A DNA stretch of 42,240 nt from an uncultured Lactobacillus sp. Lineage in GTDB: Bacteria > Bacillota > Bacilli > Lactobacillales > Lactobacillaceae. A program made the translations under genes and the position numbers. Under the pieces are notes generated by a model. It was given only the letters and a program-made list of their open reading frames with translations. It searched no databases and was not told where the DNA came from. The stretch covers positions 1-42,240 of the forward strand of contig NZ_CANBCQ010000022.1 of the NCBI RefSeq assembly GCF_947367125.1, read 5' to 3'. This document shows, in pieces, positions 17,284-25,785 of the stretch. Every line of letters begins with the position of its first letter. Position 1 is the stretch's first letter.

Positions 17284-17540
17284 TATTTGTTCTTACCAAG
17301 ATAGCTCTTAACAAGTTCTTCAATAATCTCATCACGTTCGTGCTTAAGAATCAAATTACGGGCATCATTATGCCGTGGAATATAAGCAGGATCGCCAGAA
17401 AGTAAGTAACCTACAATCTGGTTAATAGGATTATAGCCCTTTTCTTCAAGCGCATTGTAAACATCTTGCAGAGTATCATAAACATTTTTTCCTTTATTCT
17501 GATTAAAGTCAAAATGCATAGTCTTATCTAGCGAACTCAT
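17283..17540 (-). CDS. IreB family regulatory phosphoprotein (DUF965, YrzL)
   Basis: Small cytosolic protein of the IreB/UPF0297 family; in enterococci IreB is phosphorylated by the PASTA kinase IreK and modulates cell-wall stress and cephalosporin tolerance. Residues [17 protein letters not shown], then [42 protein letters not shown], match the family along its length (85 aa). I chose the ATG at 17540 because AGGAGG lies seven bases upstream; an in-frame TTG at 17561 lies on the far side of that SD. It sits between alaS and ruvX in the classic order. Confidence 0.93.
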   Translation of the reverse strand: MSSLDKTMHFDFNQNKGKNVYDTLQDVYNALEEKGYNPINQIVGYLLSGDPAYIPRHNDARNLILKHERDEIIEELVKSYLGKNK

Positions 17541-17600
17541 AATTATTCCTCCTGTCAACAATTTTACTTGAAAAAAAGCTCAAACACAATTAATTAATTC

Positions 17601-20240
17601 TTAGTTCTTAGAAATTTCGTCAATAACTGCCTTGATAGCATCGTTCAAACCTGCTGGATTCTTACCACCAGCTTGAGCCATATTGGGACGGCCACCACCG
17701 CCACCACCAAAGATTGGAGCAGCAATCTTGATCAAGTTACCAGCCTTAAGTCCCTTATCTAATGCCTTTTGACCTAAAGCAATGATCATGTTAGCCTTGC
17801 CATCATTTTCAGCAGCTAAGACCAAGACATCGGACTTAGCACCACTCTTCCAGTTATCAGCAAGTTCACGCAAGTCGTTCATGCCGTTAACATCTGCAGT
17901 AGCAGCAATTACTGTCAAGTCACCTGCTTGCTTAACATCGTCAAAGATTTGACCAGCCTTAGCAGCATTGATCTTCTTGTTCAAAGTTTCAACTTGCTTT
18001 TGAGCATCATGCAAATTGCTTTCAAGTGAATCAATCTTATCAAGGATATTATCTGGCTTAGTTGCCTTAACATCTTCTTGAATTTCATCAAGTAATTCTG
18101 AACGGTTAGCTAAGTATTCGTAAGCTTTCTTAGAAGTTACAGCTTCGATTCTACGCATACCGGCACCAACAGCTGATTCTGAAGTAATCTTGAAAATACC
18201 GATTTGGTTAGTGTTGTCTACGTGGGTACCACCACAGAATTCACTTGAGAAGTCACCCATTTGAACCACACGAACCTTGTCGCCGTACTTGCTGTCAAAG
18301 AGGGCCAAAGCACCCATCTTTTCCCCCTCTTCAGGAGTAGTGATGGTGGTTTTAACTTGAATAGCTTCCCAGATCTTTTGGTTAACTAATTCTTCAACTG
18401 TTTTAAGTTCGCGCTTAGTCATTGGTTCCATCGCAGTGAAGTCGAATCTCAAGTAATCTGGATCAACTAATGAACCAGCTTGGTGAGTATGTTCACCTAA
18501 AACTTGACGAAGGGCTGCATGAAGTAGGTGAGTTGCTGAGTGAGAGTGACGCAAGCCTTCACGCCGTTCCTTATCAAGCTTCAAAACATATTCTTGACCC
18601 TTTTCAACTGGCAAAATCAAATCAACAAAGTGCAAGTTTTGGTCATTAGGAGCGTGTTGTACGTCAGTAACCTTGGCAACCAATTCACCGTCTTGATTGT
18701 AAATGTCACCGTGGTCGGCAACTTGACCACCACGTTCTGCGTAAAATGGTGTCTTATCAAAGACCAAAGTAGCGTGTTCGCCATCGGCCTTGTCAACTAA
18801 CTTATCATCAACCACGATATCAACTAACTTAGCATGTGGTTCTTCGTAAGTATCACGTTCAAAGACTGACTTGTCCTTAATGTTCATCAAGGTTACATCT
18901 TGACGACCCATTGATTGCAAATCACCACGAGCCTTACGAGCACGCTCTTTTTGAGCAGCCATTTCTGCATCAAAGCCCTTCTTGTCCACCTTAAGACCAG
19001 CATCTTGAGCTGATTCAAAAGTCAATTCGTAAGGGAAGCCGTAAGTATCAAACATCTTGAAGGCATCCTTACCTGAAATGGTCTTATCTGCGGAATTCTT
19101 AGCCTTGTCAATTAAGTCATCAAGCAAAGTCAAACCAGTATCAAGAGTTGATTGGAATCTTTCTTCTTCGTTTTGGATAACGTTTTCGATAAAACCGCGT
19201 TGATCCATTACTTCTGGATAGTGGCTTTCCATAATCTTGCCCACAACTGGCACAAGCTTATATAAAAATGCGCCCTTAATGCCCAAACGTTGACCGTTTA
19301 AGTCGGCACGACGGATCAAACGACGAAGAACATAACCACGACCTGAGTTTGAAGGAAGTGCACCATCAGCAATTGCAAAACTTACGGCACGAACGTGGTC
19401 AGCGATAATCTTGAAGGCAGTAGTGTCTTCCTTGTTAACGCCGTATTTCTTGTCAGCAGTCATTTCTTCAGTAGCGTGAATAATTGGCAAGAACAAGTCG
19501 GTTTCAAAGTTGGTTGGTGCATCTTGCAAAATAGAAAGCACACGTTCAAGCCCCATCCCAGTATCGATATTCTTGTGTGGTTGGTCTACATATTTGCCAT
19601 TTGGCAAGTGGTTGTATTGTGAAAATACGATGTTCCAAATTTCAAGGTAACGGGCATTTTCACCACCAGGAAAGTTTTCTGGATCGTCTTCAGCTACGTC
19701 GTTGTTTTCTTGACCACGGTCATAGAAGATTTCAGTATCTGGACCACATGGACCTTCACCAATATCCCAGAAGTTGTCTTCTAATTTAACAATATGGTCA
19801 GCTGGCATCCCTGCCTTTACCCAAACGTTGAATGAGTCTTCATCCTTTGGGTAAACAGTACAGTAAAGCTTTTCCTTTGGCAAACCAAGCCAGTCAGGAC
19901 TAGTTAAGAATTCCCAAGCCCAAGGAATAGCTTCATCTCTAAAGTAGTCACCAACTGAGAAATTACCAAGCATTTCAAAGAAAGTTTGGTGACGAGCAGT
20001 CTTACCAACATTTTCAATATCGTTAGTTCTGATTGACTTTTGAGAAGAAGTAATTCTGTGGTTCTTTGGTACAACTGAACCATCAAAATATTTCTTCATA
20101 GTAGCAACACCAGAGTTAATCCAAAGAAGAGTTGGGTCATCTTGTGGAATAAGTGATGCACTTGGCATAATCATATGGCCATGATCCTTGAAGAAGTCAA
20201 GGAACATTTGGCGAAACTCTGAACTAGATAGTTTCTTCAT
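17601..20240 (-). CDS. alaS: Alanine-tRNA ligase
   Basis: Class II synthetase charging tRNA-Ala. In order: the aminoacylation core (FFKDHGHMIMPSASLIP near 16-32, GRGYVLRRLIRRA in motif 3), the editing domain with zinc motif HSATHLLH (about 568-575) and CGGTH (about 668-672), and the C-Ala domain ending with the DHHA1 glycine-rich GGGGGGRPNMAQAGG. Length 879 aa is typical. It is controlled by the upstream T-box leader and is first in the operon with ireB, ruvX and yrzB. Confidence 0.97.
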   Translation of the reverse strand: MKKLSSSEFRQMFLDFFKDHGHMIMPSASLIPQDDPTLLWINSGVATMKKYFDGSVVPKNHRITSSQKSIRTNDIENVGKTARHQTFFEMLGNFSVGDYFRDEAIPWAWEFLTSPDWLGLPKEKLYCTVYPKDEDSFNVWVKAGMPADHIVKLEDNFWDIGEGPCGPDTEIFYDRGQENNDVAEDDPENFPGGENARYLEIWNIVFSQYNHLPNGKYVDQPHKNIDTGMGLERVLSILQDAPTNFETDLFLPIIHATEEMTADKKYGVNKEDTTAFKIIADHVRAVSFAIADGALPSNSGRGYVLRRLIRRADLNGQRLGIKGAFLYKLVPVVGKIMESHYPEVMDQRGFIENVIQNEEERFQSTLDTGLTLLDDLIDKAKNSADKTISGKDAFKMFDTYGFPYELTFESAQDAGLKVDKKGFDAEMAAQKERARKARGDLQSMGRQDVTLMNIKDKSVFERDTYEEPHAKLVDIVVDDKLVDKADGEHATLVFDKTPFYAERGGQVADHGDIYNQDGELVAKVTDVQHAPNDQNLHFVDLILPVEKGQEYVLKLDKERREGLRHSHSATHLLHAALRQVLGEHTHQAGSLVDPDYLRFDFTAMEPMTKRELKTVEELVNQKIWEAIQVKTTITTPEEGEKMGALALFDSKYGDKVRVVQMGDFSSEFCGGTHVDNTNQIGIFKITSESAVGAGMRRIEAVTSKKAYEYLANRSELLDEIQEDVKATKPDNILDKIDSLESNLHDAQKQVETLNKKINAAKAGQIFDDVKQAGDLTVIAATADVNGMNDLRELADNWKSGAKSDVLVLAAENDGKANMIIALGQKALDKGLKAGNLIKIAAPIFGGGGGGRPNMAQAGGKNPAGLNDAIKAVIDEISKN

Positions 20241-20261
20241 TTAAATAAAATCTCCCTAAAA

Positions 20262-20452
20262 ATAAATAAAAAACACCATTGCTTATTCAAGGACGCTCCG
20301 CGCGCGGTACCACCTTGATTGCAACAGTGTTTGTTACCTCTTAATATTCTTAATTATGAAACTTAAAGGAGCATCTATATAAAGCGAATTAAGCCCTCTC
20401 ACCAATTGGCTTTCTCTTTGAAATTCAACTTTAATAGACATATCTTAAGCTG
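20262..20452 (-). promoter_or_regulatory. T-box riboswitch leader of alaS
   Basis: The minus strand carries the invariant T-box AAGGTGGTACCGCG (20316-20303). Stem I features lie upstream, and GCT at 20372-20370 is the likely alanine specifier codon. Downstream, AACACTGTTGC-CAAGG can pair with CCTTG-GCAATGGTGTT followed by six T's (20275-20270 region), forming the terminator that competes with the antiterminator. Uncharged tRNA-Ala should allow read-through into alaS. Exact specifier placement is inferred. Confidence 0.92.
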
Positions 20453-20458
20453 AAAATA

Positions 20459-20486
20459 ATTGTACTACAAAATCCTCGTCTGTCAA
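20459..20486 (-). promoter_or_regulatory. alaS operon promoter
   Basis: Consensus -35 TTGACA (20486-20481), 16-base spacer, -10 TACAAT (20464-20459). Transcription would begin just upstream of the T-box stem I. Confidence 0.8.
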
Positions 20487-20514
20487 CGTCCTTGTTCACG
20501 ACCAAAGTCTAATA

Positions 20515-20999
20515 TTATCTTGAAATATTGCTCTTTTTTAAGAACAGCCCTTGGTGATCTACCAGCTGTTTTATTATATTTAGACATTCAACACTAATAT
20601 TGAAAAACAATGTTTGATAGCCATCTTCTATTCGCATTAATGAATGGGTATTATCAGCATGAGTAATAATAATGTTAAGTCCAGAGCTATTTTCAACAAC
20701 TAATTTATGAATGAATGCATCTAAGATATCTAAACCAATATTTCTTAAATTCTTTTTCTCAAAATTAGAAAAAGATTCACTCATTTCTTCATCCAAGTAA
20801 ACGTGACAATCATAGTAATACATCAGCGAAAAAGCAATGAAGATTATTTTTTTGCGTATGTTTCTTTATAATGTGTTTCTAAATAGTCATCAAGTTCAGC
20901 ATAATTTCTATCTGGAAAAGTAAATGGCACAAAGTCAACATAATAACGTTTCTTTTCCACTAATTTTTCTACTAATTTAACAGCTTCTTTATAGTTCAT
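20515..20999 (-). pseudogene. Frameshifted paralogue of the adjacent putative immunity protein
   Basis: Two open pieces remain. One is a 51-aa ORF (20999-20844), starting directly after the stop of the intact 156-aa gene (TAAATG). The other is a 102-aa ORF (20823-20515), which has no ribosome binding site. Adding one base to the A7 tract at 20853-20847 joins them: YKETYAKK continues into IIFIAFSLMYYYDCHVY. The joined product then aligns along its length with the neighbour (KITLISMLLMSWY versus KIIFIAFSLMYYY; NKQGLSL versus DHQGLFL near the C-terminus). This is therefore an immunity-type duplicate broken by a single-base deletion rather than two genes. The pieces could still be expressed separately, but the second lacks a start signal. 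Confidence 0.75.
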
Positions 21000-21470
21000 T
21001 TACTCACTTTCATCAAGCCACAGTGATAATCCTTGCTTATTTACCTGTGCTTCAACGTATTTTTTAGTTTTTTCCGTCATATTACAAAAGCCAATTGTGG
21101 AATCACCATAGATATACATCAGGAATTCTTCTGCTTCATCATCTTTAAATAAAAAATGAATGTATCCTTTATGATGCATACTGCCTGAAATTAATTTGAC
21201 TAAAATATCTACATCCTCTGCAGTAAACTCTTTATCACTATACTTGTATAATTCAGATTCTTCATCATCTGCATGAAAAGCAATTTTTACTGAATACCAA
21301 GACATGAGTAACATACTAATAAGAGTTATTTTTTCTACATATTTAGGTAAATAATAGTCATCAAAGTAACTATAGTTATCAGCTATAGAGTTATAACCAT
21401 CTACCCCTATTACTACCGTATATGTAGTAGTTTTATTTTCAAAATAATCTATAGTTTTATTTTCAATCAT
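21000..21470 (-). CDS. Putative immunity protein of the secreted-toxin island (156 aa)
   Basis: Acidic, tyrosine-rich soluble protein without signal peptide; I do not recognise a named family. The role is inferred from context. Its ATG shares a base with the stop of the preceding toxin-domain frame (TAATG), and a diverged, frameshifted copy of itself follows immediately. Toxin followed by one or more acidic immunity paralogues is the standard layout of polymorphic-toxin loci. The frame is intact (ends WLDESE), unlike its neighbours, consistent with retention for protection after loss of the toxin. Possible alternative: an unrelated small cytosolic protein. Confidence 0.65.
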   Translation of the reverse strand: MIENKTIDYFENKTTTYTVVIGVDGYNSIADNYSYFDDYYLPKYVEKITLISMLLMSWYSVKIAFHADDEESELYKYSDKEFTAEDVDILVKLISGSMHHKGYIHFLFKDDEAEEFLMYIYGDSTIGFCNMTEKTKKYVEAQVNKQGLSLWLDESE

Positions 21471-22092
21471 TAGTTATAGTATTTCAAAATCTTTCCGTTC
21501 TTATCTAAAGAAGCTAACTTACCTTTTCGATCATATAATTTCCAATAACTACCTTTAGCTCCTCCATTATGAGCACTAGGTTTTCCAGCCGCACGGTCCT
21601 TTTCTAAATGATAACTTCCACCAGGTCCTTTTTGGTACTGATGATTTCCCTTAAATTTATCTAAATCAACATGATTTTTATTCTTTAAAATCTTCTTAGA
21701 AATTTTTCTTGCCGCATAGTTTATTTGTACGCCGTTTCTATAGGCCTTACCGCCAATATAAACAACTGCGGCTCCTCCAGCAGCAGCTCCTAAACCTCCC
21801 CAATTAGCTCTTCCAGAACCACCAGCTCCAGCCATTCATATCTCTAGCAACCGAAGCTACGGTTTTGTTATCCAAAAAAGCATGGCTAGTAACACTATTC
21901 TTTGGAACAGTAAAAAGCGTTGTTTCTTGCGTAGTTTCCTTATTATCTTGTTGTAATTTAGAAACTTTTTCAATATTAGTTACTGGATTGGAATCTTTAC
22001 TCGTATCTGCTAAAACCGGTGTAGCGGTATTAAGAGCAAATACAGCTACTAAAAACTCCTGAAATTCCTTTGATCTTATGTCTAAAGCGCAT
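21470..22092 (-). pseudogene. Broken secreted toxin with polymorphic-toxin-like C-terminal domain
   Basis: The reading starts at ATG 22092 (SD AGAGGA, seven bases away) with MRFRHKIKGISGV, then breaks in a T5 tract (22055-22051). With four T's it continues LVAVFALNTATPVLADTSKD, a textbook signal peptide with an A-x-A type cleavage site. The second frame runs to residues SVARDM and is again broken at AA (21836-21835). Removing one A leads into the 121-aa frame (21835-21470): a glycine-rich linker, a basic helix-like stretch and a C-terminal module (GGSYHLEKDRAAGKPS, YWKLYDRKGKLASLD, GKILKYYN) resembling toxin tips of polymorphic toxins. The repaired length is 206 aa. The exact toxin family is not recognised. 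The 121-aa frame has its own ATG but only a weak SD and no signal peptide. Confidence 0.75.
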
Positions 22093-22148
22093 ATGCTATT
22101 CCTCTTTTGTTAATAATTTTAATATTGTTTAATTGAAATTATAATATT

Positions 22149-22154
22149 TGTCAA
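22149..22154 (-). promoter_or_regulatory. Probable -35 box of the toxin/immunity island
   Basis: Consensus TTGACA (22154-22149), with TAAACA 17 bases further downstream as a weak -10, about 60 bases before the toxin start codon. Confidence 0.4.
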
Positions 22155-22242
22155 TGCTTTTTAATAAATTCAAAAGTTATTCTACTATGATTACCAGAAT
22201 ATAATGATTTATGGTCAAAGCCTTTTTAATAAAAATATAATA

Positions 22243-22274
22243 AACAAAAATAGCAGAGAAAAACTCCCCGCTAT
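22243..22274 (-). terminator. Terminator after the DEAD-box helicase gene
   Basis: On the minus strand ATAGCGGGGA pairs with TCTCTGCTAT (two G-T pairs) around a short T-rich loop, followed by TTTTTGTTTATT. It separates the helicase operon from the toxin island. Confidence 0.75.
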
Positions 22275-22289
22275 CATTAAAATATTGCT

Positions 22290-23651
22290 TTAACGTCCTT
22301 GTTCACGCTTGCGTTTTCTCAAGCGCTTAGCTTTTCTAATTTCATGACGTTGTTCAATCTTACGCTTTTGGCGGTTGTCTTCTTGAATCGCGCGCTTGAT
22401 CTTCTTCTTGTAGCCCGGCTTACGTTTTCTCTTTTCTTTCTTAACGTACCCCACCATCTTAGTATCAAGCTTACGACTCTTGCCTTGACGATTTTCCCGG
22501 CTGCGATAGTGCTTACGTGGCACTAATTCACCATTCTTAATCTCAACAAAGTCAAAATGAACACCCATTTTTTCTAGGTCTTCAACCCGGTTCATTTCTT
22601 CTTCACGAATCAAAGTAATGGCGTGACCTGACAAACCATTACGGCCAGTTCTACCAATCCGGTGAATTACAAACTCAATATCACGTGGAATTTCATAATT
22701 AATCACCAGGCTAACGCCATCAATATCCAAGCCACGTGCAGCTAAGTCAGAAGCAACAACATATTGATATTGTCCTTGCTCCACTCGACGCAAAGTCCGC
22801 TTACGTTCACGTTCAGTTACCCCGCCGTGAATCTTAGCTACCTTTAAGCCCTGATCTTGCAAATACTTGGTCAATTCATCAACCTTTTGCTTTGTATTAG
22901 CAAAAACTAAGGCCAAATATGGCTGCCCCATTGTTAGCAACTTGTACAAAACATTCTTCCGGTCCTTAGAACCAATATCCAATAAATCATTCTTGATCGT
23001 TGGCGCAATAACGCTTGGATTATCAATTACAATTTCATCTGGATGAGCCATGTACTTACGCAAAAAGTTAGACAATTTAACTGGAATAGTGGCCGAAAAG
23101 GCCGAAAATTGGACATCCTTAGGCAATTTAGCTGCAACTTGATCAATATTATTCAAAAAGCCCATGTCTAGCGTCATATCAGCTTCGTCAATGACAAAAG
23201 TTTTCACTTGATCAACAGCAAAAATTTTCTTTTGCACGAAATCTAACAAACGACCTGGTGTGGCAATTACTAATTGCGGCGTATTATTTTGGTACTTCTC
23301 TAGTTGTCGCTCACGGTCAGTTCCGCCGGCCAAGTGCGCAATTGAAAAATGCATCCCTGCCGCATCACGAAGTTGCCGGGCTACTTGATAAAGCTGGTCA
23401 GCTAACTCATGACTAGGCAAAGTAACAATCGCCTGAACAGTATGTTTTTCTTCTTCAATTTCATTAAGAATTGGTACTAAATAAGCATGAGTTTTACCTG
23501 AACCGGTTGCAGCTTGAACTACGACACTCAAGTCAGACAACATTGCTGGAATAACCTTTTCCTGCACTTTAGTCGGCTTTTCAAAATGAATCTTTTTTAA
23601 ACCAGCTTGAATCGCCGGCTTAATTCTTGAATCTCCAAAAATATTATTCAT
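22290..23651 (-). CDS. DEAD-box RNA helicase (CshB/YqfR-like)
   Basis: ATP-dependent RNA helicase, probably for ribosome assembly or RNA decay and cold adaptation by analogy with CshB. Motifs: Q-motif region FEKPTKVQEKVIP (23-35), Walker A ATGSGKT (48-54), TPGR (131-134), DEAD (155-158), SAT (186-188), and HRIGRTGR in the C-terminal RecA domain. From about residue 370 there is a very basic Arg/Lys tail typical of RNA anchoring. The start codon overlaps the end of nrnA by eight bases, so the two genes are coupled. Confidence 0.92.
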   Translation of the reverse strand: MNNIFGDSRIKPAIQAGLKKIHFEKPTKVQEKVIPAMLSDLSVVVQAATGSGKTHAYLVPILNEIEEEKHTVQAIVTLPSHELADQLYQVARQLRDAAGMHFSIAHLAGGTDRERQLEKYQNNTPQLVIATPGRLLDFVQKKIFAVDQVKTFVIDEADMTLDMGFLNNIDQVAAKLPKDVQFSAFSATIPVKLSNFLRKYMAHPDEIVIDNPSVIAPTIKNDLLDIGSKDRKNVLYKLLTMGQPYLALVFANTKQKVDELTKYLQDQGLKVAKIHGGVTERERKRTLRRVEQGQYQYVVASDLAARGLDIDGVSLVINYEIPRDIEFVIHRIGRTGRNGLSGHAITLIREEEMNRVEDLEKMGVHFDFVEIKNGELVPRKHYRSRENRQGKSRKLDTKMVGYVKKEKRKRKPGYKKKIKRAIQEDNRQKRKIEQRHEIRKAKRLRKRKREQGR

Positions 23652-24600
23652 GATCTTCTTTAAATTTCTTAGTTACTTCAACGACTTCCGCAAACACTTG
23701 CTCTACTTCGTCCATGTCTTTAGCATTAGCCCCACTAGCTAAAGCGTGACCACCACCATCGTGCTTAGCAGCTAATTCATTGATTACCGGCCCCTTTGAA
23801 CGGTAGTGAACGCGGAAAGTACCATCTGGTTTTTCAACAAAGACGTTCCAAGCTAAAACATCCTTGATACGCCCTGGAGTTGAAACGGCAACGTTAGCTT
23901 GATCATCAGTTAAGCCAAGCTTTTTCAAATCATCTTGCATCAAGATAGTGTAAGCTGCGCCAACTGGATCAATCTCCATCTTGTCCATAGCTAGTGCCTG
24001 TAATTTAGCTTCATTAAAAGTTACATCGGCAATATTACGTGCAATTTCAGTAATATTAATACCAGTTGCAGCAAGTTGTGCCGCTACCTTAAAGGTATGT
24101 TCTGAAGTTTCTGGATACATGAAACGACCAGTATCACCGACAATTCCAGCATAAAGTGGATAAGCAATTTCCTTAGTAATCTTGAAGTCTTCCTTATTTA
24201 AGAAATCAACGATAATTTGACAAGCTGCTGGAGCATCGGGATCAACATAGCTCATATCAGCGTAGGGATCAACGTCGGGGTGGTGATCGATCTTGATTAA
24301 AAAGTCACCTTTTTCATAAAGCTTGTTTGAAATTCTTGGAGTATTAGCAGTATCAGTAGTAATTACTAATGCACCTTCGTAATCAGTTGCCTTAACTTGA
24401 TCCATATGGTTAATCCAAGCTAAATCACCTTCGTCATTTTCACCAGCACAAAGAACGCGCTTGTCTGGAAACTTTTCCATAATCGCACGAGCAAGTCCAG
24501 CTTGTGAGCCGATAGCGTCTGGATCTGGACTAGTGTGACGGTGCAAGATAATAGTTGGATATTGTAAGATTTTTTCATAAATGTCGTCAAAACTACTCAT
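23644..24600 (-). CDS. nrnA: DHH/DHHA1 phosphoesterase, oligoribonuclease/pAp phosphatase (NrnA-like)
   Basis: Degrades short oligoribonucleotides and dephosphorylates pAp; manganese dependent. DHH-domain metal ligands appear in HRHTSPDPDAIGS (His20, His22, Asp26, Asp28), VITTDTANTPR, the DHHP motif near residue 108 and GDTGRFMYPE. The C-terminal DHHA1 domain has GGGHALASGA. Length 318 aa is typical. The SD GAGGAGA precedes the ATG. It is first in a two-gene operon with the helicase; both act on RNA turnover. Confidence 0.93.
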   Translation of the reverse strand: MSSFDDIYEKILQYPTIILHRHTSPDPDAIGSQAGLARAIMEKFPDKRVLCAGENDEGDLAWINHMDQVKATDYEGALVITTDTANTPRISNKLYEKGDFLIKIDHHPDVDPYADMSYVDPDAPAACQIIVDFLNKEDFKITKEIAYPLYAGIVGDTGRFMYPETSEHTFKVAAQLAATGINITEIARNIADVTFNEAKLQALAMDKMEIDPVGAAYTILMQDDLKKLGLTDDQANVAVSTPGRIKDVLAWNVFVEKPDGTFRVHYRSKGPVINELAAKHDGGGHALASGANAKDMDEVEQVFAEVVEVTKKFKEDHE

Positions 24601-24663
24601 TTTTTAATTCTCCTCGTATTGTAAAAAATATCTGTATCTAGTTTAACAGAAAAATAGGCTTGA

Positions 24664-25785
24664 TTAATAATCGAACAGGCTGATTGACTGATATTTTTTC
24701 TGTTCAAAATCAGTCACGGTAACTCCTAATAAACGAATACCATCATCTAAAAAAGAAGTTGTTCTTTCAAATAAGTCGCGGGCAACGTCATAAAAATCAA
24801 ATCGACTATCTGATGGATATTTTAATTTTTTGCGTTTAGTCACAGTATCAAAATTATTATTTCGCACTTTAATTACAATCGTTCCTGCTTTAAAATTGCG
24901 CCGCTTCACTTCTTCTTCCAAATGATTACAATAGTTACGCAGATTAGTTAAGGCCTCATCTTCAGTATAAATTGCCGGTTCATAGGTCCGCTCCATGCCA
25001 ATTGACTTACGGTTAGTTTCTGAATCAGTCACAACCGGATTTAAATCAATCCCACGTGCATGTTGCGCCAAGACATACCCCTGCTTTTTGAATTTTTGCA
25101 GTAAAGTAATTACTTCAGCCTTTTGCAAATCAGCGCCCGTATAAACACCCATTTTGTGTAATTCTTCTTGCGTCTTAGGACCAATACCAGGGAATTTTTC
25201 AATCTTTTGTCTAGCTAAAAAACTCTGTGCCTCACTAGGCAAAATCACAGTTCGACCAAAAGGCTTCGCATATTCTGAGCCCATTTTAGCCAAAAACTTA
25301 TTATAAGAAACACCAAATGAAGAATTTAATCCTACCTCTTGTTTAATTCTTTTTTGCAAATCTAATGCGATCTGTACAGCAGACTCCTGATTTACTTTAG
25401 GATGCGTCACATCTAAATAAGCTTCATCTAAAGCAACCGATTCAACTTGATCAGTTATTTCATGCATAAAGGCATGAATTTTCGCGGAAACAGCGCGATA
25501 TTTTTCAAATCGTGGTTTAGTAAAAACTAACAATTCTTTAGGCACTAAGTGTACCGCTTGAATGGCGGCCATCGCTGAATGAACGCCATATTGCCGTGCC
25601 ACATAATTACAAGTAGCAACAACGCCATGACCGCCATTTCTTCTTGGATCTTGACCCACAATTAAGGCCTTATTTTTCCATTCAGGGTGTTCCTGCATTT
25701 CAACTGAAGCGTAAAAAGCATCCATATCCAGATGAATAATCCGGCGATGGATGTCATTTTGCGGCAATAAATTGTCTTTATTCAT
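24664..25785 (-). CDS. dinB: DNA polymerase IV (Y family)
   Basis: Error-prone translesion polymerase. Catalytic motifs are IIHLDMDAFYASVE near the N-terminus (Asp of LDMD) and SVALDEAYLDVT in the palm (Asp-Glu). The thumb has a helix-hairpin-helix (KFPGIGPKTQEELHKMGVYTGADL). The little-finger domain (about 240-355) is followed by a C-terminal QKYQSISLFDY, which resembles a sliding-clamp binding peptide (Q..SLF). The frame stays open further upstream, but I set the start at ATG 25785 (MNKDNLLPQ): upstream codons lie inside zwf and look non-protein-like. The eight-base overlap with the zwf stop (ATGAATAA) implies coupled translation. Confidence 0.92.
   Translation of the reverse strand: MNKDNLLPQNDIHRRIIHLDMDAFYASVEMQEHPEWKNKALIVGQDPRRNGGHGVVATCNYVARQYGVHSAMAAIQAVHLVPKELLVFTKPRFEKYRAVSAKIHAFMHEITDQVESVALDEAYLDVTHPKVNQESAVQIALDLQKRIKQEVGLNSSFGVSYNKFLAKMGSEYAKPFGRTVILPSEAQSFLARQKIEKFPGIGPKTQEELHKMGVYTGADLQKAEVITLLQKFKKQGYVLAQHARGIDLNPVVTDSETNRKSIGMERTYEPAIYTEDEALTNLRNYCNHLEEEVKRRNFKAGTIVIKVRNNNFDTVTKRKKLKYPSDSRFDFYDVARDLFERTTSFLDDGIRLLGVTVTDFEQKKYQSISLFDY

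Noticed and set aside
21865..22062. Plus-strand ORF of 65 aa
   Set aside because: It lies antisense to the frameshifted toxin, has no SD, and the minus strand gives a convincing signal peptide when repaired.
22299..22526. Plus-strand 75-aa hydrophobic ORF
   Set aside because: Antisense of the Arg/Lys-rich helicase tail, which always reads as Leu/Phe-rich on the other strand.
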